Below, in pieces: positions 32,700 to 44,449 of a DNA stretch of 64,000 nucleotides (the stretch's first letter is position 1; every line of letters begins with the position of its first letter). Position numbers and translations under genes: made by a program. This DNA comes from Acholoe squamosa. Its lineage: Eukaryota > Annelida > Polychaeta > Phyllodocida > Polynoidae. Location of the stretch: contig OX439050.1 of NCBI GenBank assembly GCA_949317995.1, positions 19,050,061 to 19,114,060 of the forward strand, written 5' to 3'. Under the pieces are notes generated by a model. It had not been told where the DNA came from. It made no database searches and saw only the letters and a list, made by a program, of their open reading frames with translations.

Positions 32700-34095
32700 A
32701 TATAAGTAACTCAGTGAAAATAGATCAACATATCTGGTTTTTCTTTTAAAACCAAAAAGTCAGGGCAATTCTACTCCTACTACCTATGATTGACACCTGT
32801 TTCCCATCCTTTGATTTATAAATGATATAAAATACAATGCTCTGTGATTACAGAGAGTACGACCTGAAGTTTTAGGGATTAAATAAAAAAGATAAGAATG
32901 GTATGTGGTTAGAAGTGAACTTTCTCCAATTGAGTGAAAATAAAGCTTGCCTTGTCTAGGCGACGCATGGAACACTTAATTTTGGTCATGGATATAATGG
33001 ACCCGAAAATGATTAAATACCACCAAGTTTTTTTACTACAGGACTAGCGCCTCCATCTGGTGGCAAACAGTGGTACTACTACTCATAGAACTGTATGCAT
33101 CACTGATGCATTGAGTCGATATCTTTAATTCTGTAGAAAACCTATATGACAGTGTACAGAAAAGCTAGCTGTAAGGGGTGACGCTCCGTTTGGTGGGAAC
33201 ATGCAGACTGAACTGAACCTTGGTGGCTAGATTCATAATGGGGAGGATTACATGTAACTCCTAAATCAGATTTGAAAAAGGGTGTAGTCTTTATAATGAG
33301 GCCAATGCGAAGATTATTTATGTATGATTGTGAATTTTGAATCACTGTAGTTCATATAACACTAATCTAGGTATTATTAAGCTGTGTTGTGTTAAATAAA
33401 ATCAGAAGCTATGTACATCTATAATGCATTTGGTTGTGCGTATACTACATTAGGAAGTATGGAAGACTTATTATGCTGCCACCTGGTGGTGAATGATTTA
33501 ATTAAACAATTGTCCTTAAGTAACTTAAGATGTGCCACTGAAACATATATTTCTTCGCAATAAATTCAACTTTGTGTGTAGACGTTTGATCATAGTTTAA
33601 TAAAGAAGTATGTTGTCAGACATGTCTTAATGTCCAAAAAAAGTATGTGTTTATCATTAATAGTGTGGAATATACAGCTGTTTTGTTAACACTACCATTT
33701 TAATCGCACTATATTTATTACAAGTACCATGCATCCGTATGTCCAAATACACATCCCACCCCTCTCATTGCACCGAGAGAGAAGGTGGGGCATCTGTTTG
33801 GTGGGTACATGCAACCTTGACTGATTCATGGTTGAGACCCCCCCCCTTTATCAAGGGGGGGTGTAGTGACCCTCACTACTATCTCGACTAATTTAGTCGA
33901 GAAGTTGTAACCCCGCGATAGACAGCGTTGACCTCAGTATCATACCCACTGAGGTCCAATGCCCCAATTGAAACAAAGGTAATAATTAGTTTCTCAACTT
34001 CTCACTAGTTGGAGTTACTAGGGGTTAGGTTTGACTATTTGCTCACCATACACGCATTCATCGATGTAAACTGGACTGACATCTCTGGTGTGCTA
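32700..34095. other. noncoding interval
   Basis: No supported gene. A short hairpin TCTCGACTAA/TTTAGTCGAGA lies near 33,881 and poly-C/poly-G runs lie near 33,839-33,858. Confidence 0.55.
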
Positions 34096-34349
34096 TATTA
34101 ATTTAGTTTAGGTATTTTTTTTAAAAAATACAGACCTAACACCTGAAGTGGTTTCACTCGCCGAAAAAGCTTCAGGTAGGCTATAAACAAGGTTGACATT
34201 GGCCGACAGTAGTAAGTAGTGTGTTGTTTGAGCATTGATGGGTTCTTCATCATGTAAGGTACATTTCTGTGAGCCATTTTTGTATCTACCATGAAATACA
34301 GCTCGACAACAATATGTATTGACTGGAGAAGAAATCAGCTTGGCACACA

Positions 34350-34913
34350 CTATACAGAAGGGAAATATATAACACAAAAATTGGACACTCCGGTGGTACA
34401 CAATCTTTGATCAATCTGACAAGGAGATCCTGGTACAACCTTTAACATAGATAGCAAACCTTTTCCTTCTATGCCATCTGTTAAACTGGTTGACACTACC
34501 CCGAAGGTCTCCGCTGGGGGTAACAGGAGGGTTCCCATGGCGACGGCCACTAGCAGAGGGGTAAACATTACCCTCCTAGAGGAAGGAGAAGATCCAGATC
34601 CTGCCATTCTAATCCTTATATGTGCCATTGATAGTAGAGATAGCACTATCAGGAGAATCCTTGGGAGTGTGTGTACGTGGGTGTATTTCTGCGAGTTTTG
34701 GTCCAGCCGATCTCCTGATATGGAGATCCCTGTCTGAGTATTACTAGTAGGATCCTTGATAGAATGATGTAGACCAAATATGGCTATATCTTCTGGGATT
34801 CCTTTCTTTTTTCTTCCAGCTATGTGTAGAGCTGTGTCAGGGTATGATTCACCAATATCTCTGACAGTAAATTGATAAGTGCTATGGGCTGGCTGAGGTC
34901 CTATTTTTACCAA
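34350..34913 (-). CDS. hypothetical ORF with a signal-peptide-like segment
   Basis: A 187-codon frame on the minus strand. The interior ATG-led part has a short basic stretch, then a hydrophobic run MFTPLLVAVAMGTLLLPPAE that would suit a signal peptide, then GVVSTSLTDGIEG and a Cys-containing tail with SPCQIDQRLC. An earlier hydrophobic run ILLIVLSLLSMA precedes it. I recognise no family. It could be the first coding exon of a secreted host protein, with further exons on the minus strand below 34,350 (a Cys-rich frame with YCCRAVFHG lies at 34,108-34,401), but no convincing splice donor was found. It may equally be chance. Confidence 0.25.
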   Translation of the reverse strand: MVKIGPQPAHSTYQFTVRDIGESYPDTALHIAGRKKKGIPEDIAIFGLHHSIKDPTSNTQTGISISGDRLDQNSQKYTHVHTLPRILLIVLSLLSMAHIRIRMAGSGSSPSSRRVMFTPLLVAVAMGTLLLPPAETFGVVSTSLTDGIEGKGLLSMLKVVPGSPCQIDQRLCTTGVSNFCVIYFPSV

Positions 34914-34919
34914 TGATAT

Positions 34920-35646
34920 TAAATGTGGTTTAGGTAAACCTTACTTTAAAACTGTGTTAATGAAATAGTGTTGTTGTGATCTAAACACCTGCTGGAGATA
35001 TTTCAGATCCCCCTGTATCAACGCCGACCTCTCATGAAAATAGGATTCCTTTGGGTATCGAAGCCCTATACCAGAAAATGAGTTGGTGGATATCAATCAA
35101 GTAATGACCCTGAGTTAAGCAGACATGGTCAGTTTTTTTATTTCTGACAAAACTCTTTTTAAAAAAGAAGGGGTACAATGTATGCTGAGTCTAGAACACA
35201 TGATTAGTTAAGAAAACATCAACTAAAGATAGAAGCAAATATCAATGCAAGTGTGATCCAGCTTTTGTGGCCTCTGACTATGGAATAAAATACACAAAAT
35301 ATGATCTAATATGAACAACATCTTTGCTTTCTCTGTTGCCTTTCACTTGACTCTCATCTCTCCTCATGAAAGCTAGAAGACCATCATGTTCCTGGGTAAG
35401 TGTGTACCAAGAAGTATTCTATGATGTATATCCTATCATCAGTATGAGCAGATAGAATTAAACACCCATTGAGATTTACACAATTGATTTAGTGATTACA
35501 AACTAAAATGTTCAATTTACATGTGGTTAGATGGAATTCTTCACACTCTTATTACTAACACATTCACAAGAAACAGACAAATAACGATGAGTTCTCTTGC
35601 ACAATGTCAAAAAATTACCAACTGCCATAGTACTCTGTAAGGTGAT

Positions 35647-35690
<44 letters not shown>

Positions 35691-36460
35691 ACACGACTCA
35701 TGTCGCTTAAGTTGTAACTGCGCTTGGGTCAGCAGGGTTACAGGTACATTAGTGAGCCCCCTCATGGAGGTACCTTTTACCCTATTGACCCAAATGCAGA
35801 TCCAAACTAATTACATTAAGGAGACAATGTGTAAGCCATGTCTCTTCCGTGGGGATGGGGTTGTGTAAGTTAGAGTACATAATGGAGGTTAGAGAATCAA
35901 AATATTGACCATGATCGCCGTATGAGATTCTGAAAGACAGCAGAATCAAAATATTGTCCATGACCACCTTATTAGATTCTGAAAGACAGCAGGTAGAAAT
36001 GTAGATGTATAACACTTAACTATACCCACTCACAATCACAGATTCATATACTGTGTGAGTTGATATCGCCATTCAGTCACATTTGCTTTACTGCCCAAAT
36101 GTCCGCTTATGGTACAGAGAATAACAGGGCCCTTACCAGCCATACTTATATGTGACAGTTTGATCTTTATCATAAATCTTAAAGGTTTGACACACTAGGA
36201 TACCTACTGTACAGTTAAAGGAAAAGACAGCCCCCTTTTCATAATGACTTATTTTGGTAGTTTTTACATTGAATAAAATTTTTGTGTCAAACTAATCTGC
36301 TATTACAAGGACAGGCAGCAGGCAGCCTGTGACATCACAGTAGACCAAATGCACCACAGTGGGGACTGTGTAGTACTCTATATAGATACTGTTGATAAGT
36401 GTCTTTGGATAGTGCTTGCATATTCCTTTATATTATTAGGACTAAATAACCTCAATGCGT
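34920..36460. other. noncoding interval with a (TA)n tract
   Basis: No supported gene. A (TA)n run is at 35,649-35,688. AGAATCAAAATATTGACCATGA-type words at 35,905 and 35,942 form a short direct duplication of about 38 bases. Confidence 0.6.
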
Positions 36461-36549
36461 TATCATGAATGATATAATCTTGATAGAGACTCTAATTATA
36501 AGATTACAAATATGTTTTGCAACAGACTCTTTCTTTAAACAATACATAG

Positions 36550-36655
36550 ATAGAACTAAACGACTGTGGTGTACGAGGTGGCCGATCCACCACGAGGGAG
36601 TTGTCTCCCGAGGGGTGGATCGGCCACCGAGGACACCAGGGGAGTTTAGTTCTAT
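36550..36655. mobile_element. foldback hairpin with GGTGGCCGATCCACC core
   Basis: ATAGAACTAAAC and GGTGGCCGATCCACC on the left pair with GGTGGATCGGCCACC and GTTTAGTTCTAT on the right. Further GGTGGATCGGCC words lie at 36,780-36,845. GTCCGCCATTTTGAATGTTT near 36,735 is shared with the 26,061 hairpin region. Confidence 0.85.
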
Positions 36656-36849
36656 ATTTATTTTAAGTTTTTAGAGTCTTTAATTAACTGAAAATTAACA
36701 AAATCCGTTACCGTATTGCCCCATACGAGCGGCGGTCCGCCATTTTGAATGTTTACATGCACCCAGAACGAGGCTGCAGTGGTGGATCGGCCGCTGTGGT
36801 GGATCGGCACACGTTACGCCACTCGGGGTGTGCGGATCGGCCGCACAAT

Positions 36850-38480
36850 GCTATCTCTACGGGAAGAAGTTATTCACATAAAATAAAGGACATGATGCAT
36901 TTGGTCTCTTGTGAAGTCATGGACTGCATTAGATAATCCTGCTGCCTACCCTTATAATAGCAAAAGTACTGGTTAGTATGCCAGAAAATGTTTATTCAAC
37001 ATAAAGACTACTAAAATAAGTCATCATGAACAGAGGGTTGTCTTTCCTTTAATGTCAAATGGATAGACAATTTGGTTCGGGTCAGCCCCTCCTTGATAAG
37101 TGTTTGGGACTACTTGCAAAACAGGAATGCATCCTTCTTGCATTTCTTTGATAAGAGAGATTTGGAACAGTAATTTATGAACTATTGCATCACAGTAACA
37201 TCCCAACCTATGGTCTAATGATGGATCTAAATAAAACCTGAAAAAAACCTATGAATACAACAGGTGACAACAGATTAGTATTATTAGCTTGCTGGAGACA
37301 TCTGTAGTCACCAATCAGACTATGGTTGTCATTAAATAGGTGTCTGTGTAGAAGCCTGTTCGTCTGACATGGTCTCAGTTCTGTCAGCTTGGGATTGTGA
37401 TCAACAATGAGTACTAGACTCTGGCAAATGAGCTGTGACTTATAAGCAAATCTGACAGGTCCTCTAGCAAATAGTACTAACCTGAACCTGCAGCCTATAT
37501 GCAGGTGTTTTTCTTACTGCTGGATGAAGTGTATATACCCCTTGTTCAGTAATCCTCTGTGATTCAACAAGTATAACTTCCTTGGCAGGATATGTTCAGA
37601 GAAATAGTGTAAAGAACCAATTATGGCCTCAAGAATTGTGTGTGTTTGTGTAATTATGTGTGATTCTGGCTAGGATGGAAAGAGACTGTGGGGTATATCA
37701 CTAGATAAAGGAAAGGTGATTGTTATACTTGAGGTGAATTTAACAGTATGGGTGCAATATGACAGAATTATAAAATAGTTAGACATGTGACATTTAGATC
37801 TTTAAGGTTACAGATCTATATTATGCCTGATAAAATCTTATGTATAAACATGTGTAAAACCACAGCCTCACCTCTGGATGGCTGAAGTTATCACTCTGGG
37901 CTTGAACATTACAGATTTAGAATTTTTTTTAAATGTTATGACATTGCCTATAAGCTGCACCTGGATTCGACTGGAGTAGGCCTCTAAAATACTCTTAGAG
38001 CTGCTATCTTGTAGCATAAGTGGGGTTTGGCACTAGCTTAAACATTGATGGTGTGTTCTTAACTGAAATGTCATGTTGGCCTTTGTGAATCCTGTGCGTA
38101 CACCTTGTCACACACCAAGTAAAACGTACAGAACATTCTAGCATGATTGATCTCAACTGCTAATGGACAGTAAAACATTTCAAATCAACCTGGCAAACTA
38201 TGTATTCAAGTCACCAAGGGTCAAGTTGAAATGTGAACCACTAAGTACAGAGATCACATGTAATTCAAGTATTGTGCAAAGTACTTAAAATATGCTCTTC
38301 ACTTTGTGGGGTAATGTCAAACACCCTTGATGGTAAAGGATTGGAGTAATCTCTGTGATTACAATATTGATTAATATCACAGTGTCGCTCCTATTTATGA
38401 GGTCTCGTTTTTGGTTTGCCTTACAGGTATCTCACCAAGTCCTCTCCTGGAAAAATGTTGGTGTGTAGCTGCGCCCTCAG
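36850..38480. other. noncoding interval
   Basis: No supported gene was seen on either strand between the hairpin and the second Polinton. Confidence 0.5.
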
Positions 38481-39060
38481 TCAAGGCGGGTCTCTTGGAG
38501 CAGACACTCTGGCCGGATGTAGGTAAATGACCTGGTAACCGTATTTCTTGTGCATGACGCAGTCCTTGTAACTCTCCTTCAACACTTCTCCCAAGCCTGT
38601 TTGTTTGGCCAAGATGGCGATCTGACCCACGTCACGGGGGTTACAGAGCACGAAAAAGAAATGCTGATATATTGGAATTAACTTGGAACACTTTCCCTGT
38701 GTGTAAAGGTTCTGAGTGACGAAAATAATTGATTAAATCTTTTTACGGGGAGAATGGATCGTGAACAGCTTCTGTATGTGAGGATCCTTTACCACGAGGT
38801 CCATCAGGTCTTCCAGAACCAATAAGGTGTGATCTGTCCTGTCTGTAAAGGCATTCAGGTCCTCCTCTGTAGGCACTCCCCGATGAAACATGATCCCTGG
38901 AACAGTTTCTCTCATTTTTTCATAGATTGGCTGATTCGCAGACATGCAGTACATGACTTTGTTTATGGGAATCTTATAAAGAGCGTTCCTGTGTACGAGT
39001 ATGCGGTGCACTAACGTCGTTTTACCACTTCCACTCACCCCAGAGACACAGGAAGCAGAG
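38481..39060 (-). pseudogene. Polinton element 2: packaging ATPase with one in-frame stop
   Basis: The P-loop SGVSGSGKTTLVHRILVHR is intact near 39,030. It is followed by a Walker B-like LLVLEDLMDLVV (about 38,820), then, after an in-frame TAA at 38,733-38,735, by SIIFVTQNLY, FVLCNPRDVGQ and a tail ending with TGA at 38,481-38,483. These motifs match the order in the element 1 ATPase. The only visible disruption is the single stop, so decay is less advanced here. The N-terminus upstream of about 39,060 is unclear. It lies about 410 bases downstream of the PolB remnant, on the same strand, as in one Polinton transcription unit. Confidence 0.75.
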
Positions 39061-39471
39061 GGAGTGTGTGTGCATGGGAACGTCGTTCACTCCATGTTTT
39101 CAATGTACTGTTCCATGGTTTGTTTTCGTTGTTTGACCCTGAGACAGTTCTTATAGTATGACGATGTTCTCCATCCAAGTGCTGGACTACTATTGAACCC
39201 ATGTGTTCCAAGGCTACTGTTTTATACTTGCTACTCCACTTTAACGTGTAATCTAATGACTGTCATTGAATGCCTATATGCATGAATAAGAATGCTTGTA
39301 CAAATTTAACAAAAAGCAAGTTCAGCACATCTAAGTTTTATTCACATTTTATCACATATCGCAAACAGTGCACACATTACATTATCAATGACATACTCAA
39401 TACATCATATACAAAATGGATACACACAGACAAGTGATGAACCTACATTTCATTCATGAACTCCTGGTCCC

Positions 39472-42400
39472 TCAACTTCCTGGACCAGAATAAAGCCATC
39501 CAGTCATTTCCCAGATGGCACGGTGGGCACAGGTGAAATGACTGTTCCATGCATGCCCAGGCTGCACAATCATGTGATCTCCCACTTCTCTCAACTCCAA
39601 CACCAATTCTGCCTTCATTTGATCAATTTTCAACTGTATGACCTCCTCCATCACCTCTTCCCTTCTGTCATACCAACATTCCTTGACTACTATCTCAGAA
39701 GCATACCGATAAATATAGTTGAATCTGTCGGGAAACTTGAGACCATACTGGAGCATCCAGCCACTGTTGTTGGCCACTGACATCTCGTAAAAGAACAGAT
39801 GGGCACAGCTCTTGAAAACATAATCGTGTTTGACGAGATTACATGGATAGTCAAGGGACAACCTATGGACCTTCTGTCGGAGCACAAACGTGTTGTGATG
39901 CTCCCAAGTGTCCAACACGATCGGCAAAGGAACTGTGTCAATGTGGTTTTCCTGAACCACCCTTTTCACATAGAAATAGGAAAACCCTCTTTTTCTCTGT
40001 GAGTATGTCATGATGGTGTTGTTGCGAGCTCTCAACCTGATGTTGGCCACTCGACCGCTCAGCTTTCGGAACAGCGCATCTTCGTAGTACCGCCTAGGAT
40101 TCACGATGGCCCTTTTCTGTACCGCCTTTGTTTTGACACCCTCTGTCCCGTCGCTTTTGACGAGATAGATGTTTTCAAAGCCAACCCTATGAACTCGGTA
40201 CCACTGGCTTCCAATTTGAAGAGCCCTGGTTCCTTTTTTGTCGAACAAGCGATGCTCGTCACAACACTGACATGGAAGAAAATACTCCACCCCTGCGTTT
40301 GTAGCCTCGCATCGTGCGAGCTGGTGCTCGTATATCTGAGCGGCATCAGGTTTGATCACCTCAGACATCGATTCTCCGCTCATGGCGTAAAACAGACTGT
40401 CCATGTTGCAGAGAAGTAGTTCGAAATCCTCTCTCGCTACACAGACATCGAGAAAGTCGTAGTAGTATTGAAGGAGGCGAAGCTTGGCTGTTTGAAGCGT
40501 GATGAAAGCCAACTATATGGGCATGTCTAAGCTGATGGATCTCTTACTCATCTCCACTTCAAACATGCAGTTGGAAAGTTCGGTGAACTTATTAAACAGG
40601 GGGTCGTTAACTGCCAAGTGGGCTGCGTGCTCGCCCCATACGTATTTCACATTTCTGTGCTTTGTCTTATCGAGCAGCGTAGATCCATAGGCAGAGTTAC
40701 CCCAGATCTTGGCTGTCTCTGCCAATATCCCCTTATCTGGGTATAGGTCACCCTCACGACGAGACTTGGTCACAAAGTCTACAAAGGGTTTGAAGCAGTG
40801 CTTGAACCTATATTCTACTACCTCGTATATCTTGGTCACTACCATCCCTTTTGGGAGGTACCACTGGAGCAAATTGGTGCCCAAGAACACCTTGGTCGCA
40901 CAGGTCCCCCCAACTAATAGCTTTCTAGTCTTTTCGAACTTCCCGTCTGTGGTCTCCCGAATATAGTCCTGCATTGTCGGGCCCCAGTCGTCGTTATGTA
41001 CCTCCGTGTTAACAAACAAGGACCTCAATGTCTACCTGTACCATCCTCCAGTCCTAATGCTTTTCATGATCAGGTCTTCGCTCACTGCATATGGATGCTC
41101 GCAAAAGAATTTAGGTATCAACTCGTTAATCCGGTCATACCCTTATTGGTTGGTCTGATTGTCATGTTTCCACTCGCATTCATAACTGACGGACAGCTCT
41201 ATACCCATAGCTCTGATGTATGCCTCCCGTGCCTCTGTCCTTTGCTTTCTGGCCTCCAGCAGCCTCCTAGAGTTCTCTGGCCAAGGCCCGACCTCATGGT
41301 TCCCCCCTACGAACGGGAAACCAGACGGGCATTTTCTGATTCAGGGAATAAAGATAGAGGCTATTGGCATCGAATCCCTGAATGCCTCTGGCAATTTTCT
41401 GCTCGTTACCTCTAATGGGTGTCTCGCCTACCTTCATGTGCCGCTTGAAGATGATTGACGGGCCACCAAAGGCACATTTCTTAAGCTTCCAATACAGGTC
41501 AGAATCACAGGCCTCAAAACTAGAGAACTGTTTCTTGGTTTTTTGACACAGTCGAACAGCATCTTGCGGGTGACACCCACTGCAGAGACAGCAATTTTGA
41601 ACAGGTCGATTTTGATGTTGACGCAATACCTTAGCATTTTCTGGACGGCTTCCACAAAAGGGGCCGTGTCCAGATTTGCATAGTGGGTTAGAAATTCCCT
41701 GAAGGTTTGCATGTTCCCCCGAATCCAAACATTTTCCAACTCCCTGTAGTTCTCTTCTCCATTCAAGGGTCTCGGTCCCTGTCTGCCACCCTTGACCCAC
41801 TCTGTATGTTCGATTTCCAAAACGTTAGTGTTTTTCAATTCAGAGTAGAAGGCATCGTAGGGCGGGAGCTCGGGATGATTCAACTTTTCCGGAGAATCGA
41901 ACCACTTGTAGGGAAAGTAGGATTTGCGAGATTCGGTTTCGTAGGCTTTGAGAAATTTAGTGTACGAGCATCCTGCTGCCTAAAAGTTTGAAACTTGAAT
42001 TTGGACGTGCCGATAGCTGTATATTGATTACACTTTTTGATCATGTACTTCATATCTGTGGCCAAGGAAAAATGCTTGGGGAATTTGTCCTTGACCAAGT
42101 TCAAATTGTATCGCGACGAATTGAAACCTAGATCAGGGATCACAGAGAGGTAATGGTTAAACTTGTCGATCGTTTTCTGTATGCGTTCACCATGCTCGTT
42201 TCTCACATCGAGGTGATCCATCTCACCATGACCTGAGGTTCTGGTGCCCTAGGCAGTGGTGGAGACGGGGGGGCGAGCCGGTGTACCTTCGTCGGACACA
42301 GTCTCGTCCATAATGGAGTTGTCTTCTTCTTCTGACACAACCTCCTGACCATCGTTCCATTCCCTCACAACCTCATCGTCTAACCTAACTGGAAAACTGT

Positions 42401-43800
42401 TTTCGGCCGTTCCAATTGTTTCAATACATCGCTCCATCTATCTAGACGCAGAATCTTTGCTTTCTGCTGTATCTCCTCTAAATAGAGCGCCATTGCAGAC
42501 AACAGCTCATCCATGTCGGCATTGATGATACTGTGAGGGTTTTCGTACCCTTCTACATTGGAGCAAATGCTCACACACACACAGGCACATGTCGCTGGTC
42601 CAATTTGTGTTTCTGCCCCCTCCCATATTGTCCTCGTTCCTTTCTTCCGAGTACTCCTCTGCTTCGGCCGTCTTCTCGAGGACCAATTCAAAGTCATACA
42701 CTATGAAGAACCCGTAGTGTTGGAGGGACTCATCGACCTGAATACCCAAGGTACTCTCTAGCTCCTCAAAGATATTTAGATCCCCCCAGGATACTTGTAT
42801 TTCACTCGTTTGGTACAGGTGGTATCATGACGCTTTAAAAGAGACAAACGATCGAAAGCCCTCCCACAATGAAAGCAAGCATACTTCTGTGCATACTGTG
42901 CAAAGTCTAAAATGAGACTGAAGTGATGGTCAAACAAGTTGAGATCCAGCTCTACAGCTGCCTGTTCTGTGTGGTTCATAACAGACCCATACATCCGGGT
43001 GCAAGAACTGTCAGTGTTCAGGCAATACACATTGGTACGGGCATTGAAACACCTTTCATAGTCAGGCAGATCAGCAAACTCGAGACCTCTAAATTTCTTA
43101 CAGTCAGCAGGAAGGTCAAACACACCTTCCTTGTAGTCACGCCACTGTGCATATAACGTCCTAACATGAAACTCCAAATCATTCATTCCCCAAAGTTTAA
43201 CTGCCAAGGCTCTGAAAGCACAAAGTTTATCTTTGTATGCTATCCCATTCCTTTTGGCCAGTCTGAGAATACACTGCTTGTTGTTGATGTAATCGGGTAA
43301 TTGTACTGTTCAACCCCAATGAGATAACTACTTCTAAATACAAAATGTGTGACGTTTGTCGCATACACCAGTTCCATCTTTGTCAAACTACTTTCTCTCA
43401 ACAGATGTTGAAACCAATTGACACCCTCCAACAACTCAATCACCTTGCTGATATCTTGACAACGACAGATTCTTGCTGGATAATCCCACACTAGAGCATT
43501 GAAAAATGGGTTCCAGTACCTATAGCGCCCTGTTTCCCTATCTCTGAGAATCAAGCCAAAAGATAAGTTGAGCCTGAAAGCATTCTGTTCAGTTTACACA
43601 ATTACGCTAAGATGAGGAATGAGATCATTTACATCACCATCAAAATCTGCAAGAGGAAAATTATAAACACCATGTACATTTCCAGGATCATGACCAGCTA
43701 CTATTGTGTCTCTATGACGTGTGTAAATGTTCATGAAATCAAGGTCCAGAATCTCATGTCCCTCATCATCTCGAGTCACCACTGGGGAACGACATCTGGA
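39472..43800 (-). pseudogene. polB: Polinton element 2: protein-primed family B DNA polymerase, broken
   Basis: Remnant of the replicative polymerase, matching the intact one at 59,121-63,263 block by block. From 5' to 3' on the minus strand: an N-terminal region (43,782-43,240); a block with KDKLCAFRAL and DHHFSLI (43,240-42,830); a finger CFHCGRAFDRLSLLKRH (about 42,870); an exonuclease I-like VYDFELVLE (about 42,690); GGPSIIFKRHMKVGET and FDANSLYL (41,460-41,340, motif A); then GNSAYGSTLLDK (about 40,690, motif B). Frames change at about 43,776, 43,230, 42,760, 42,400, 41,880, 41,430 and 41,030. A TAG at 40,513-40,515 splits the last part. Motif C reads NMDS where the intact copy has DTDS, so a catalytic Asp is lost. 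The segment between motifs A and B appears deleted around 41,290. Confidence 0.85.
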
Positions 43801-44443
43801 TTGTTCTCCCAGGTGAGAACATTTTCATTCGTATCCCCAATATCATTGTTTGCACGATGTTTGATTCTGTGGTTGAAAAGACTCAATGTTGAATCACACA
43901 CTTCCCCACAGTCACAACACTTGTATGTATGTTTTACTGCAGTATCCGTCCCAGGCAATGTATCGTGTGCTGATAAGCTATGTTCCATCAGGTCATCATA
44001 TCCTGTAAATACCTGTTGGCACAATGAGCAGACATAACCATTTTTGTTTTTCCTTTGATAGTGCACATGATGATGTCTGTTGAGCGAGTCCAGCGAGGGG
44101 AATGTTTTGGAACACACCTCACACTCATTTCGCCTCGGTAAATCGGCAGAGGAAGGATGGGTGCCGTCACATTCGTCGCAGTGATCTGAGCCAGCTTCCC
44201 TTACCCCATCCATCTGACACTCTAACAGTCTCTTGTCTATAATGTCCTGCCATTATTTCTACTGCCCTTCTTCCCTTCTCTTTTTGCACCTAGGTATGTG
44301 GGAATTGAGGCGTTGCTTTGATGACAACACAGCATTACACATGTCACACTTCCATTCCTTTATCCTACCAGTACATGTGTTCTCATGTCGTCTTCTACCA
44401 ATTGAGGTCGGAAACACCCGAGCACAGTAGCGATACAGCTGGC
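43776..44443 (-). pseudogene. multi-zinc-finger N-terminal region of Polinton element 2 PolB (or a separate gene)
   Basis: In the same orientation and directly upstream of PolB there are about five finger-like motifs: YCARVFP with HENTC (about 44,420), CDMCNAVLSSKQRLNSH (about 44,340), CEVCSKTFPSLDSLNRH (about 44,120), CSLCQQVFTGYDDLMEH (about 44,030) and CCDCGEVCDSTLSLFNH (about 43,910). They share one frame except for two stops near 44,250. The reading runs into the PolB N-terminal region after a 1-base shift at 43,776. The sequence TTTTCTGTTTGTTTTAG on the minus strand directly precedes the first finger (44,443), a good splice acceptor, which suggests an upstream exon. The intact PolB at 63 kb has only a CPMC-type zinc motif at its N-terminus. 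It could instead be a neighbouring finger gene fused by deletion. Confidence 0.55.
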
Positions 44444-44449
44444 CCTAAA

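Noticed and set aside
34098..34401. A second exon of the signal-peptide-like ORF at 34,350-34,913
   Set aside because: No convincing donor/acceptor pair was found between the two frames, so joining them is not supported.
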